DNA from: Nilaparvata lugens
Lineage: Eukaryota > Arthropoda > Insecta > Hemiptera > Delphacidae
DNA length: 64,000 nucleotides
Assembly: GCF_014356525.2 (NCBI RefSeq)
Contig: NC_052516.1
Location: 22,536,929-22,600,928, forward strand
Direction of reading: 5' to 3'
Shown: positions 13,031 to 25,576 of the stretch, piece by piece
Position numbering within the stretch: the stretch's first letter is position 1
Layout: the number at the start of each line of letters is the position of its first letter
Position numbers and translations under genes: made by a program
Notes under the pieces: generated by a model
What the model was told of the DNA's origin: nothing
The model's database searches: none
The model's input: only the letters and a program-made list of their open reading frames with translations

Positions 13031-14237
13031 AGTAGAGTGTTATTGGAATTGAAAATAAGAACAGAATTTTTTAAACTTTTGAACGATTTCATTACTTTCA
13101 GACACATAACTACACAAACAAATAATTATTGGAAAGTTTTACAGTACAAAAATATTGCCACATTCAAAAAACAATCTCGAAACAACGAATCATCATGAAT
13201 TATTGCTATCAATCGATTGAACAATAAATTTACTAAATATTGAACAATATTATTTTATATTGACAAAAAGTTTACTGCCTCTTGGAGGTGAACAATTATA
13301 GTCTACACATCAATAAATATATACAAAAATAAAATATAACAAAATAAAAATGAAACTACTAGCTAATTAAATGTTGGGCACGCGTAGTGAGATACATTTA
13401 AACGCATTCAATGTAACCAACTCAATAATAACTAATATTAGGACAGTATGTAATCAGTACAATTCTCATATTGAATACAAGATAAATAAATATACTTTTG
13501 TGCTAGTAGATTGTAAATCTAATGAATGACCCTATGAGAATATGAAAGAGTAAAAACAAAAAATAAAACTAATAGATCATTGTCACTGGCTAAGATTAAA
13601 CCTATGAAATTTTATCATTGTTTTGATAGAAGTGATGTAGTAATAAAATTCTAGTCACATTATTCATTATGAACATGATAACAAAAGGATACCTCTAATA
13701 CTACAAATAATGTATAATTCTTATTATAAAGTATTCATCCGACTTATTTTTAGTTTATCCAGCAAAGAAAATAAAAATTATGAATTAATCCAAGTTTATT
13801 TTTTCAAGTATGAACATTAATATAACTATTGTAGGGAGCGTGATTTTGAGATAATTATTGCAGAAAGTCACTAAAATTTGTTTTATAGTGTTTACACTGA
13901 AAATTGGACTCACAATTCAAAAGTGAATGAAACATAACCTACTGTTTGGACTTAATGTATGAATAAAACTTCGGGAAAGGAACAGTTTTGGGCTGAGCCT
14001 GTTGGTCCTTCCCCAATCATTTCAATGATTTGTGTTCTGTGATCATTGAATGAATGAATATAATTCAGTCAAAAAAAAAAAAAAAAAACTGTTTCAAATT
14101 TTAGAATTTCAAGTACTTAAAACTCGGACTCTTTTGACTTAAATCGGAATAATGTATGACACATTTTAATCGCACTCCTATCATGATTTCTCATAGTAAT
14201 GACCAATAGGAACTCAAGAAGTTCATGAACACACAAA
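13031..14237. other. AT-rich intergenic DNA with a possible LINE tail
   Basis: No gene is seen. At 13968-14089 a short block (GTTTTGGGCTGAGCCTGTTG) is followed by GAATGAATGAATA and an 18-A run. This resembles a 3' end of a non-LTR retroelement; a weaker relative lies near 60250-60290. The rest is featureless AT-rich sequence. Confidence 0.4.
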
Positions 14238-14610
14238 GGGCCGGTTTCCGAGCTCGGGATTTGGCTATGTCCAAGACTTTAAACAGCTGGAGTCAGAAAA
14301 TTGGCTTTCCGAAACGGGACGTAGTCGCAGTCATTGTCATAGTCACGTTTGAATTAAATTTCAAAAAACTAGAAAATTAAACACAAAATAAAACAAAGAG
14401 AAAATAGTGTAAAGTTTGAGCTATTTTGAGTTATTTAGAAATGTTTGATTTCGCCAAGGAAAAACGTTACAAACTATAGAAATGAGAAAATAAAAACTGC
14501 GACTACTGTTATAAAAATTGCGACTACACCCCGTTTTGGAAAGCTAATTTTCTGACTCCAGCAGTTTTAAGTCTAGGACTTAGCCAAATCCTGAGCTCGG
14601 AAACCGGCCC
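14238..14610. mobile_element. TIR MITE with GGGCCGGTTTCCGAG ends
   Basis: Inverted termini begin GGGCCGGTTTCCGAGCTCGG, with subterminal TTTGGCTA and TCTGACTCCAGC inverses. The AT-rich interior has no frame. A 67-bp miniature relative sits in a MED12 intron at 38927-38993. Confidence 0.8.
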
Positions 14611-15123
14611 TAAAAGTATAATATATATTTATACAAAACTAAATAGCTAATGCCACATAAGACATAACACTAATACTGTATTATGTAAATAATAGAACAT
14701 CACAACCGTTCAAGAAAGTTTGAAAAAGCAAATAAATTCAAGAGATAAAGCCTATTATAACGTAAAGCCTGATTGTGTTATAGACCCGATAATTATTCGA
14801 ATTTGATTATTGGAACATAAGAATCTTTAAAAAATCGTCTACAACTTTTTTGTATAAAATATGAACACTAAACTCCAAGATAATATAAAATTCTTCAAAA
14901 TTCAATTCAATATTGGAATTGTTAAATACTTCAATTGTTACAACTATGTATTGCATATTATGAAAACGTAGATAGGCAATGCATCTATTCTATTGTAGTA
15001 ATCAGAATTCAATTTTCAACTAGTACAATAGAAAGTAAACTGATTGATTCACATTTATAATAGCTATCAATACAAATAATATATCTATGTACACAGTCTT
15101 AGTTATTCACATTATTGAAGAAC

Positions 15124-15237
15124 AGCTATAGTGAGTTTTACACCACTTAAAACCGTCAGAATTCCTCATCGATAACAGCAATGCTCCCCATTCAAACAAC
15201 GGACAGCTGACAGATTGAAGTGAACCTCACTCTAGCT
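15124..15237. mobile_element. Short hairpin MITE
   Basis: Ends AGCTATAGTGAG and CTCACTCTAGCT are inverses. It belongs with the 12931-13030 hairpin by its TATAGTGAG end and internal GACAG/CTGTC pairing. Confidence 0.55.
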
Positions 15238-16384
15238 AACTTATGATTTAACGGGTAGTTTCACGACCTACAATAAGGCCTAAACCATGATTAACCAGTG
15301 ATTGCAAGTTATATCTGATTGGAGATTGTGGAGCTAGCCGTTAAATGTCATAGTTTTTATTTTTTAATGGATGGTATTTGAAAATTCTTAATGGTCCTTC
15401 AATAGTGAATACTTTGAACAATTGATAGAATAAAAGGAAAAAGTAAGAAATATTAAAGTTTTGGATGAATTCAGTCAATGTACACAGAACAATGCGATAT
15501 CAATTAAATACTTCTTCTGACGTTTATGTGAGCTTTAAACAAGGTTATTTCAAGGTTTACTTCTTAGAATGAACTTCAAGAATATATTTTAAACAAGTCA
15601 TAATATGAAATATTTAAATTCAGAAATTCTTGCATGATGTTGATAAGTTTTTGATCTATGAACTTAAGGGCTGCAATGTTGGAATAATTATTTTTAATTT
15701 GATTTGCACACCAGCAAAAAAATCCAATAAAAAAGGCGTTCTCTTAAAAAATACTTTTCTTTGAAAAATGTAGTATTTCACAGCGAGGTAAAGCCGTCTC
15801 CTGAATTAAAATGTATAAAAAAATTTGAATCAACTGATCAATCTATAAGAAAAGTTTTTTTTGTCGCTGGATGATGACCTTTCAAGTTTTTGTTGTGCGT
15901 GTTTGATCAAATAAATTTTATCAAACAAATTTGCTTGATTCAAACTCACAACCAAACAATTACTAGACTCCGATGCTTTTTGAACCATGTACATTGACAG
16001 ATTTATTGTACGTTTAAAAGTTCTCAATACCTTTCTTATGATAGTTGCTAATGAAATTCCGAGATATAAGTATTTCGTTGATCTTCATTTTTCAAACAAT
16101 TTTGTAAATTTAAAACGTTCCACATATATTATGTAGGACTCAGCATTGTTATCATTTCCTATAAAATTGATTGTTTTTCCTAAAGATATTGAGAATTCAT
16201 TACAGTAGACTTGACAAAACTTATACTACTAATTATTACTGGATGTTTTCTTACCTTATTACTCATTCATCTTATCCTTCTTTTACTAAGAGATTATCAC
16301 CAAAAATCACTGTCCTAATATTTTAAAACACTTGAAAGTATGGAAAAATGTCTAGATTGAAGGAGTTCGCGCACGCGCACAGTC
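15238..16384. other. Intergenic DNA without recognised content
   Basis: AT-rich, no conserved reading frame and no clear transposon ends. It lies between the two short hairpin MITEs downstream of RNASEH2B. Confidence 0.5.
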
Positions 16385-16480
16385 ACGGTGGATTCACTTC
16401 AAACTGTCAGCATTATTTTCGTATGGGAAGCGGTGGTGTCATTTATAATAAATGCTGACAGTTTCAAGTGAAACTCATAA
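16385..16480. mobile_element. Short hairpin MITE beside the RNASEH2B 3' end
   Basis: GGATTCACTTCAAACTGTCA with its inverse TGACAGTTTCAAGTGAAACT, 96 bp overall. It lies 42 bp beyond the RNASEH2B stop codon, so it may be inside the 3' UTR. Confidence 0.65.
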
Positions 16481-16521
16481 GAGAAGCGATCATTTTCCAA
16501 TTTTTCTTTTCGTTGTTCGCT

Positions 16522-16527
16522 TTTATT
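16522..16527 (-). terminator. AATAAA overlapping the RNASEH2B stop codon
   Basis: On the minus strand the last codons read AAG AAA TAA AAG, so AATAAA overlaps the stop. No other close canonical signal was noticed between here and the adjoining hairpin MITE. Whether it is the signal used is unknown. Confidence 0.4.
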
Positions 16528-19500
16528 TCTTTTTGAAGAAAGACGAAATATTTTTAGAGCCTGCTGCAGCTTTGGCGCGGGCCTTCTCTTTTGAGCTAAT
16601 GCTTGTCTGTGATTTGGCGGGCACCTGGGGAAGATACAAACATTTAAAAATATTGTGAAAATTTATGAAAAAATGCATGATCATTTTACACAAAGAGGAG
16701 TTTAGCAATACTTTCCAGCAACAATTATCGATTAAGGATACAGATTATATAAAAAATGAAAATAATAAGAATATGAGATGCAAATCTATCCAAATTTAAG
16801 ATTGTTTGTTTTATTCTAATCTATATTCTCATATTGTGATTTGGTGTAGAAAATTGAAATGGACGTAACCTATGTATAATATTTGGACACTTTGAAACTA
16901 AATTAAGAAATTGAAAATTTTTTGGGCAATAGCCTGTTTTTTCTTTTTCGATCATTGTATTGTTTGTGCTAACCTAATAAATAATAATAATAAAGATGCA
17001 AAAGATAATTCAGGTAATTCAATTATATAAATTTTCGATATTGACAGAGCAGTAGAAAGACGGTGAAAAAATCAAACGTCTTCATTCAGACGTGAGCAGA
17101 CATATTCAGACAGTTGGACGTTGGGACATGAATAAAGCATTACAACTTATGGGAATTATATTTTGTGAACAGTGACTGTTGTGTCTGAATCCAGTTTTAT
17201 ACGTTGGACCTATAATACGACCATAGCATATTTAAAACCTAGTTTTAACTTACATATATACTACTACTGAGTTAAATGATCTAACCTGACTAGACTGAAG
17301 GACGATCTCCAAGTGTGGATTATCCTTGGTACATTATGATAAATAAGACCATAGCATGATTAAAACCTAGTTTGATTTAAACTTGCATTGAACCACTACT
17401 GACCGGTTTGGAGAGATCAAGCACACTGTTGTTAGGCGGACGTTCAAGGTCATCGGTGGTGACCTTGGTGCGCTTGTTTTCGCCGTTGGGCGACAACAGC
17501 TGTTTGCGTTTGTTGTGCGCATGCGCAGTGGAGTCTGATGACGTAGCCACGCCCAGGCGTCGGCTCAGTTTGGCACTCAGGTCGTCCGCCAAATACTCGG
17601 AGATGACGCCGTGTGCGTACTTCAGGTAGGCTTCTGCAACGAAAACATGCAAAATTGATATAAACTTTTTATTATCCAAAACAATATTGAAACTATTCAA
17701 GGTAAACCTCGCCTTTATCCAACTAAATATTTATTCAACGAGTTTAAAGTGTCAATATATTAAAAACCTCATAATTTTCATTAGGAATAATAAAGATACT
17801 TTTCTATTCCGTGAATCAAACCTCAATTTACGACCTTCCAGAAATAGGTTTGAAAATAAAGAATGGATCTTAATGTTTGCCGGAGACAATACTTTTACCT
17901 AGCTAATAAATTAATCAATAAAATTCCAGATTACCTTACGGAGCATATTGATCGAAATTCTGTTACATTGCTTAAAAGAAGAACTATTGAATGGATAATT
18001 ACCAGTAAAATCGAGGACATACTTTTTGAGTGACTCTTATCTTTGTTTCAATATTACAGGGTGTCCACTGAATCAGGCTCAGAAAATTCCCGTACATTTA
18101 ACATTTTTCCCGGTTTTCCTCACTGGTTAAAACGCATGATTAATATTATATCAGTTATAATATGTAAAAATATAGATTCGAGGGGGGGGGGGGTTATGGG
18201 GTTACTCAGAAGGGGGGTCAATTTGTAAAAATATAATATTCTTGAATAAAAATTTCAAAAGTGCACAAGTAGGCCTATGCTTTTCATCAAAATGCAGCAC
18301 CATTATACGATTATAACTATTTCAAATAATATAAAAAAGGCAATTTAGAAGAAAAAACGGAACTCCCTAACCTACCCTTTACTCTTCAAAACATTATAGT
18401 CCAGTCACTACCGGTATATACATTGGTGTTTGCAATATATATTGTAGTTCTGATTTTTCAATATATTGTTTGGATATATAAGAAAAGTCGAGAACTAGTA
18501 CCAATTTTTCATGTAAAATTTCCAATATCTTCCAATTGCCACAATTCAAATGTATAATTCAAAATACCTCTGGGCGTAATGTTGTGCTCTTCAACCTGAG
18601 TCCAGAGAGCGCACAAAATTACGCCCAAAGGGATTTTGAATTATACATTTGAATTGAGGCAATCAGAAGATATTGTTGATTAAAAACTAAAAATCATTAA
18701 AATTGATAATTTTTTTGAAATTTTACTTGTTTTTGTAACTCAGAACACATTAGATATAGAGAGCTCCAAGTGATTTCATTTTATTCAGAATTTTATAATC
18801 TGAAAAAATGCAAGAACAAATTTAACTGTCCGACGACTGGATTGGGCGGAAATAAGCTGAAAACTAGAAAATTTACCGAAAATACGAGGTGTTTGGGCCA
18901 TTCTGCATCTAGCACAAGACAATTTTGATTGCAAAAATTGGTTCTGGACTTCTCTTATGTATCCAAACAATATATTGAAAAATCAGAACTACAATATTAT
19001 ATTGAAAGCACACCACCTTTTTCACATCTATATTGACTGACTAAGTGGGGTGTCACACCAAAAAGCTGGACCGAGTCGAGCTGAGCGGAATCCGCGTGCG
19101 AGCTAACTATGCAGGATTTAGTCGGGAGCATTCAAATCAACGCCGGGCCGAGCCGAGCTGATTTGTGCAGTCGGCTTGACGCCCAACTCGAGCGTTTTCG
19201 GCCAAGCGGATTCTGCCTTCTTTCAGTTTAGTTCGATCTTCCCAGGTAGTGAGTTCTCACTACAAGGCTAGAAAACCTACTGAGTGAATCGACAAAATTC
19301 CCGTACAATTCCCGGTTTTCCCGCGGCGTGGACACCCTGTATTATGTTTGCCATCTCTTTCTTTCTTTCTCTTTTCATTCTTTTTCTTCTCTTTCTTTCA
19401 CCCTTATTCCACTTATTCATCATCTTCTATTATTATATTATATAATTTCTTATTTCATCTTTTGTAAGTTCTTATTTACTTATATTGAATTTGTATTAGC

Positions 19501-22285
19501 AACTCTCACCTGCGCACAGGATTTTCCTTGCAGGTGGTTGGTTTCTTATATTTTTGCTGAAAGTTTTTTTTTTGTATCTTATTGTATTGAAGAACCAATA
19601 AAGAATTTTTGATTGATTGATACATTACAAGAAACATATTAAATCAATTTTCCATTTTAAATGTTTAGACTTAGTTGCACAAAGATGACTAGATGCCACG
19701 AGATCCAATCAGAGAACCCTCTTTTGAAAAAGCCTTTTCTGATTGGTTCTCGTGACATTTAATCATAATTGAAATTCAACAGGCTTTTGTGCAACCGGGC
19801 CTTGGCAATTTATTTCATTTTCACCATTCAAGTGCCCAGTGACTTTCCGAACACTCTCTAGAACTCAGTAATAAAACCTAAAGGTCTGAAAGCAGCTGAA
19901 ACATTATGTCCCGGTTGTAGAAAAGTCTCAAATTTTAACGGTGATTAAGACGGTTGAATGCCACAAGAACCAATCAAAGAAGCGGAAGATGTCATTTATT
20001 AATACTCAATCACAGTTGAAATTTAACAGACTTTTGTTCAACCGATGAGTTTTATTCATTTATTAATAGGAGCACAAATCATATAGGTTTACAATGATTG
20101 GGAGAGGGCAACAGAATAAGCCCCAAATACGCATAAAGCTCTTTCTTTTTGTATCTACAAAATGTTGCTTAATCGTTTATATCTATATCTTATAAAGAAA
20201 TACAGAGTGTTTGCGAATTCCCTACCAATTCTCTAGGACATTGTTCCTGGGTAAGAAACATATCTAAATATCATATTTAAATTGTCCGGAAGTCTTCAGT
20301 TACTCACACAGCGGTCATTTTGCTTTTTTCACTTATTATTTTTTCTAAATAATGGTTCAACATACGAAATTGAAACTTTGCATAATCATTAATAAGAGCT
20401 AGAAAAAGCTACAAAAATGTGGTTTTTAATAACTCAACGGTAATTTAAAAATCAATCGATAGGTAATTAGATTTAATTGAAAAGTTTTTTTTTGTAAAAC
20501 CAAAGGCTTCTGAGTTATTTAAGAAACAAGATTTTAAATGGCCGCCATTTTGTTCTATGAATTTGAAAAATTACCATAATTTTTTTTAGCTTTTTCTAGC
20601 CTAGTTGTTATAAATGCTTGAGCAAAGTTTTAATTTCGTATTATTTAGAAACCATTATTATAACCATTATTTAGAAAAATAATAATAATGTCCGTTGTGT
20701 GAGTAACTGAAAACTTCTGGACAATTTAAATATGATATTTAGATATGTTTCTTACCCAGGAACAATGCCCTAGAGTATTGGTAGGGAATTCGTAAACACC
20801 CTGTATATACGGTACTGAACTAAGAAATATTTTACCTTAATTTCAACAATTTATTATTAAATCATTGGTAAATATATTTTAATAATAATGAAAGATATTT
20901 GAGATAGGATTGATCAATAATCAACTATTAATATTAGATTAGATATACTGGAACATCTTGAATAGCAGCTGCCTACATCAGAAGACAGTAACAACAGGAA
21001 ACTGACAACTCTGCCATCCTATACTTTCCATTGTCTTTATAAAGTAAATCTCACTATAAGACTGTTTGTGAAATACGTAAATACCTGGAGATTCGCTGGA
21101 CTTGGAACTTTTGACGAAAGTGGATGAAATGGCGGCTCCACCCGAGCAATGGATGCCCTTCTCTTTCAGCACATCTGCCACGCGTTCAGTCTTTTTTTGC
21201 AGCCAGCTCAGTGCTTTTTCTTCGTTGTAGATGTAAGCATTCAGTTCTTCACCTGCAATCAAGTATCACATAATATTCAAAGATATATTACGAACTGAAT
21301 TTTTTCCCTAATGTCTATTAGTTTTAAAGCTTACTGAATTTTTTTGAACATGTAATAATTATAATCTGAAATTTTTGGATGGATATAATTGTAAGCTGTT
21401 TTTAATGCTTTGTGTTTTTGGTCAATAAAAATGATTTGAACTGTGATGTGATCAAACATAAACTTACAAATGAAGCCGTGAAAATTGAAGGAGGAGGCAG
21501 TTTTTTTGTAGGATTTATTAAATTAAGATTATAGGTCGAAAGAAATAGGTTGAGAATAAAAAGTAATCTATTGCCTGTGAGCTAAAATATAATGCTATAA
21601 AAATTTCACACTGTTGACTGAATATGTTTTAAACACATACAACGCAAGGCAGTAAGAAGTAATCGTTGATAAGTAAACTGCATTTATAAATCGCAGTTAG
21701 AAGGCAGCAATCTTTGTGGAAATGACAGTAAGAAGAATGTAAACAAGGAAATTAGTGTAGTGGACATCCACTATAACAAGACATACAAGCTCATTCATTT
21801 TGGTGTATATGTATTCACTAGCCGTCAGGCTCGCTTCGCTTGCCATATCTGTCTAACCAGGGGTTGACCCCCGACTGGATCGTCCAAAAATGAGATCAGC
21901 GGGCTCGCTTCGCTCGCCTGCATAATGTAAACATTTTCTGACTATTACTTGATGAAAAAACTGAGAAAACTGAAAAAACGCTAATTTTGGGCGTATCTTT
22001 GACGTTATTGCAAATTTCTTCTAACACAACATTGTTACACCCTAGCTGAGCTTCTGTACTAAATTTGAACATTTTCTGTTCATTTGTTCTCGATAAAGCT
22101 GAGAAAACGCTAAAAAACGCAGGTTTTGGTCGTATCTTTAGAATTTTTTCCAAATCCATTCTTAGTGCGTCTCTAAAGGGCCAACTGAATATACCTACTA
22201 AATTTGAACGTTTTTGGTCCGGTAGATTTTTAGTTCTGCGAGTGAGTCAGTCAGTGAGTGAGTGTCATTTCGCTTTTATATATAT

Positions 22286-22321
<36 letters not shown>

Positions 22322-24852
22322 GAGATAATGCAATTATTAATCCACCATTAAAAGTTTTAAATGTTTTTGACTGGAATGACTTGAACTTGAATGAGTGTTT
22401 TTACTCACAAACTATAAGTCAACCTATATAAACAGTCTAAAAACAGTCATTGGGTCATATCACAGGCCCTGAATTTGATCAAGTGCGACTGGAAACGTGG
22501 ACCCAGTTTAAACTTAAAACCATACCTTAGCCAGCCAGGTCAAAAGGTTAGCCAATTATCATTGATACTATTAGAAATAACATGATAAAATATTAATCAA
22601 CAATATGAAGATGATAAAGTCAGCTCGAAGCTGTGAAACATCACTGACTATTTTATAGTTTAATATTCTTGTTACTTGAAAGGAATTTCTACGGTAAATG
22701 AAAATTCTAATTTTCACATAGTATTACAATGATGCTAACAATTATTGATGTGCATGGGAATTACTCGAAAATTTTACACAAAGAAAAATTATTGTATTCT
22801 ATTCTATAATGATTATATATTCGATATATATTTATATGATATATATTCTATTTTGATATATATTTATATGATGTATACTTATTAGCCTATATCAATCAAT
22901 AAAGAATTCTACCCACAGACAAAGTCAATCCTGATTTATTGTAGGCTAATGAACAAGAGAAGAAGCATTAAGTAAGTATAGGAAACAAATAATTCAAAAG
23001 ACGTGCATTCGTAGGTAGTTATTTTTTGCTGGTGGGGAGTGTGTCCCTAGCGGGAAGGTCCCACTTCGCCTGAATATAATATAAGCTATTAAGCTATTCA
23101 TATTATATTATAATTTAAGCCGTCAATGGGCCTTATGACTGTCATATTTCGGCCGGACCGACGATTAAACGTGCCCATCCGATAACATGGGAGTGACCTG
23201 GTTAAAAATTTCTGGTGATAATGTATTATTAAAAGTTATCCTAGTTACTAACTTTTTTTATCCGCAATCTGTCCTATATGTTTGAGACCAGCAGATGAAA
23301 GCAGTCTTTCTGTTTCTGGAAATTCGTCATCCTTGATGATCTGATCCAAGGGTGCGGCATGGGGAAGCTAGAACAAATTTAACATTGAATATCAAAAGGA
23401 AACAACATACAAATATTATACAAAATCAAGAAAACTAATGGACACTCTGAGGTCCATCTTATTTTGTAATAGGGTAATTAAGTTGGATCACATTTATATT
23501 CACTGTTATTTTTAATCACAAATGAAATATATTATAGATCACAAAGTGGAAAATAGATAAACCGTATAACAACAAGAGACATTGATATAGAATACTAAAT
23601 GAGAAATAACCTTTCCAGCTCCTCTGATCTTGGCGGAAAATATATGTGTTCCTTAATACGTTCCACAGACAACATGTGATGGATATTTTCATAAGTGTAT
23701 TCCTTGATACGTTCACAGACAATATTTGATAGATATTTTCATAACCTCAACACTTTTTTTAATAAGTTTTTCAAGCATACTGACCTTTCTCAAATAGGGA
23801 AGAACTAGGAACAAAGGGTCTACTGGCGTTGATAGCTGAAGTTTTCCATCAGACTTGGTTCCGTCTTCAATTAACCACGACCTGAAACAAATAAGCTAAT
23901 TATGAATTCCAATTGAAATTATAGATGGTTGCTTGACATGTTAAAGATTAAGGGTGTGTGCACACAGAGAGTGGTCAGGTGTTGCGAATTTCGGCGGTCT
24001 CGGCTAGGTTGGCAATATCCTTCTAAGACCAGACCGCTCTCTGTGTGAACACACATTAAAAAAATGGAATTCCTCAAACTTCTCAATAAAAATCAATGAC
24101 CAGTGAACTGGACAGATGTCACGAAAAACTTAGATGGCAGGATAAACTATACTAACCTTGTGCGCATCAAAATATTCATTTACTGAGTAGAATAAATTTT
24201 TCTCCAGCCATAACTCAACTCTGTTTTAAAAAGCAATACCCTGCTGGTTTTTTACACTAACATGTAAGTTAGGTCATTATTGGTCTTAGCTTAAAACTGT
24301 TGAATATTGCAGCTAAACGACAGGATTTAGAAATGATCTAGTAAATTCAATACAATACAGGATTATATATTTTAAACAGATAATTACCTCTGATTCTCCG
24401 AAAAAGTCAACACTTCTTGTACTATTGTATCTGAAGGACTGAATAGAAACAGTGCAGGAGCCCCACTTTGTGGATGTCTGAGTTGAACTACATCTGGAGT
24501 GGTAGTTCCTGCCCATCCCTCTGGAATTTCGAGGGCTTCACCTAGAAATTTAAGAAAACTTAAATAAAACTAAGAACAAAAACATAAAAAATACAGTGAA
24601 GATGTAGTATAATAGTGTGCTGGAAGATACAGTGCAAAGGTTTGATAGTCTATAAGCTATATTGTTTTGTTTATAACAAGTGTTTACACATAAAGTTTCA
24701 TTTGAAAACAACATGGAACATTTAGAAAACTATTAATTGAATCATGACATGTCAGATTGATTAGGAAACCTACCTTTTACAAGAAAAACCCAAGTGTTCG
24801 ACTGAGAGTTTGATTTTACACACTTTTTAGGTGATGCTTTGACTCTAGGCAT
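16523..24852 (-). CDS. RNASEH2B: Ribonuclease H2 subunit B, complete, seven exons
   Basis: Non-catalytic subunit of the trimeric nuclear RNase H2, which removes ribonucleotides from DNA and RNA from hybrids. Exons in transcript order: 24852-24774, 24541-24388, 23881-23785, 23367-23253, 21252-21085, 17633-17404 and 16624-16523. All are AG/GT with continuous phase; the product is 314 residues (human 312). The N-terminal triple-barrel part contains LRHPQSGAPALFLFS and the family hallmark STPVDPLFLVLPYLRK. The helical part includes EEKALSWLQKKTERVADVL and AYLKYAHGVISEYLADDLS. The basic tail has NKRKQLLSPNGENKRTK. The last exon ends SKNISSFFKKK, a PCNA-interacting box (I-x-x-FF), as in other animal RNASEH2B proteins. 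The start is the first ATG of the conserved frame (MPRVKASPKK). Introns 5 and 6 host transposons. It is divergent from MED12, with 724 bp between start codons. Confidence 0.95.
18056..19342. mobile_element. TIR element with ACAGGGTGTCCAC ends, nested interior
   Basis: Ends ACAGGGTGTCCAC and GTGGACACCCTGT are inverses; both subtermini carry AAAATTCCCGTACA-like sequence and a run close to CCCGGTTTTCC. A poly-G run is at 18183. A separate foldback (18424-19014) and a GC-rich piece (about 19040-19230) have inserted. Located in RNASEH2B intron 5. Confidence 0.75.
18424..19014. repeat. Nested foldback repeat
   Basis: The left arm (TATTGTAGTTCTGATTTTTC, ATATTGTTTGGATA) has its inverse at 18955-19014. 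A second pairing block around ATTCAAATGTATAATTCAAA lies at 18546 and 18637. One diverged arm copy recurs at 45916-46290. Confidence 0.75.
19343..19625 (+). repeat. Pyrimidine-rich LINE 3' end-like fragment
   Basis: A CT-rich stretch ends CCAATAAAGAATTTTTGATT with a GATTGATTGAT tail. An AATAAA followed by a short tandem tail is typical of truncated insect non-LTR elements. No protein-coding part remains. Confidence 0.5.
19673..19803. mobile_element. MITE of the GTTGCACAAAAG family
   Basis: Inverted ends TTGCACAAA and TTTGTGCAACCGGGCC. The characteristic inner inverted pair is CCAATCAGAGAA and TTCTGATTGGTTCTCGTG. Same family as 53545-53692 and 55795-55948; a degraded relative is at 19909-20046. 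Confidence 0.8.
19909..20046. mobile_element. Degraded MITE of the same family
   Basis: GTCCCGGTTGTAGAAAAGTC, AACCAATCAAAGAAG and a right end TTTGTTCAACCGATGAG resemble the 19673-19803 element, with extra sequence and substitutions in the right half. Confidence 0.55.
20201..20805. mobile_element. Foldback element with ACAGAGTGTTTGCG ends
   Basis: The left end ACAGAGTGTTTGCGAATTCC pairs with the right end GGAATTCGTAAACACCCTGT. The arms match over about 150 bp (GGACATTGTTCCTGGGTAAG, GTTACTCACACA). The short centre is itself partly inverted. Located in RNASEH2B intron 5. Confidence 0.85.
21820..22262. repeat. Dispersed repeat with CTCGCTTCGCTCGCCTG and internal duplication
   Basis: GCTCGCTTCGCTTGCC and GCTCGCTTCGCTCGCC precede two diverged copies of a block of about 110 bp (GAGAAAACGCTAAAAAACG; CGTATCTTTGA; CTAAATTTGAAC). 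It ends in a GAGTGAGTCAGTCAGTGAG run and an AT microsatellite. It looks like the 3' part of a retroelement; the class was not identified. Confidence 0.5.
22277..22320. repeat. (AT)n microsatellite
   Basis: AT run with one phase break, at the end of the 21820-22262 repeat. Confidence 0.9.
22466..22545 (+). mobile_element. Degraded SINE tail fragment
   Basis: AGGCCCTGAATTTGATCA, GTGCGACTGGAAAC and AGCCAGCCAGGTCA match, in inverse orientation, the body of the SINE copy at 49420-49555. Confidence 0.5.
23109..23215 (-). mobile_element. tRNA-derived SINE body, minus orientation
   Basis: CGGACCGACGATTAAACGTG then CCCATCCGATAACATGGGAG and TGACCTGGTTAAAAA is the inverse of the SINE that starts at 63874. 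The tRNA-like head is missing here, so this is a truncated copy inside RNASEH2B intron 4. Confidence 0.7.
23951..24055. mobile_element. Small TIR element (about 105 bp)
   Basis: GGGTGTGTGCACACAGAGAG and its inverse CTCTCTGTGTGAACACACAT bound a GC-rich centre (TTTCGGCGGTCTCGGCTAGG). Located in RNASEH2B intron 2. Confidence 0.7.
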
Positions 24853-25576
24853 TTTTATAACCAAAAACACTGGTTAACAATCGCGATTTATATTTTTTCA
24901 AAGACACCTTTAGTCCACTGCACAACACAATCACTCAAATTCTCAGTGAAAGATTTATTGAGCTGATTTACAGCTCGGAAATAATGTTTTTTATACGTTT
25001 TGATGCCATTTTGGATTGCAGTAATTGAGCGGTATTTACAGTCGTCAGCCGATATCTACAGATATAATCCATTACACTATCGATGTGTATAATTATGATG
25101 ATATTTTATTGAATCGATACTTCTTCGATATGCCTTCGATGAAGCTTTATATCAATAATCGCTTGATGTGCATGAAAATTCAAATAATATTTTAAATAAA
25201 AAATAATTTCTATTATTATTTATCAGAATTTAAATGCATCTTCAATTTTTTAGGCAATCACTGACAATCAAAATCAAAGACGTAAAACGTTATTCATGTA
25301 GCAGTGGAAGTCGTGGCTTTTTGTTGCTGTTGATGTTCTAAAAATGGCTCCGGTGGTCTTGTCAGTTGTTTCAGTTATTTTCACGATTTAAACTAACTGT
25401 ACTTTAATCTATCCTATTATAATGTTAAATTATCAAGAAAATCGATTCTCTTCTCTTGCTCCTACAGTTATTACTGCTGTGAAGTGTTCAACGATATCAG
25501 TATGACGGTTAGAATGTTAAGTAGGACTTCATCAAAAATATTATTTTATGTATAATTTTATAAGGAAAGCTTCAAG
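24853..25576. promoter_or_regulatory. Bidirectional promoter region, RNASEH2B / MED12
   Basis: The 724 bp between the two divergent start codons must hold both promoters and 5' UTRs. It contains TATCGATG (25078-25085) and AATCGATA (25112-25119), each one base from the insect DNA-replication-related element TATCGATA, and further CGATAT sites nearby. No clear TATA box is seen at a convincing distance. A short upstream reading frame (ATG 25345) ends before the MED12 start. DREF-type control of a DNA-repair gene would fit, but is inference. Confidence 0.55.

Noticed and set aside
17408..17629. 73-codon plus-strand frame
   Set aside because: Exactly antisense to RNASEH2B exon 6, which has splice sites and conserved residues.
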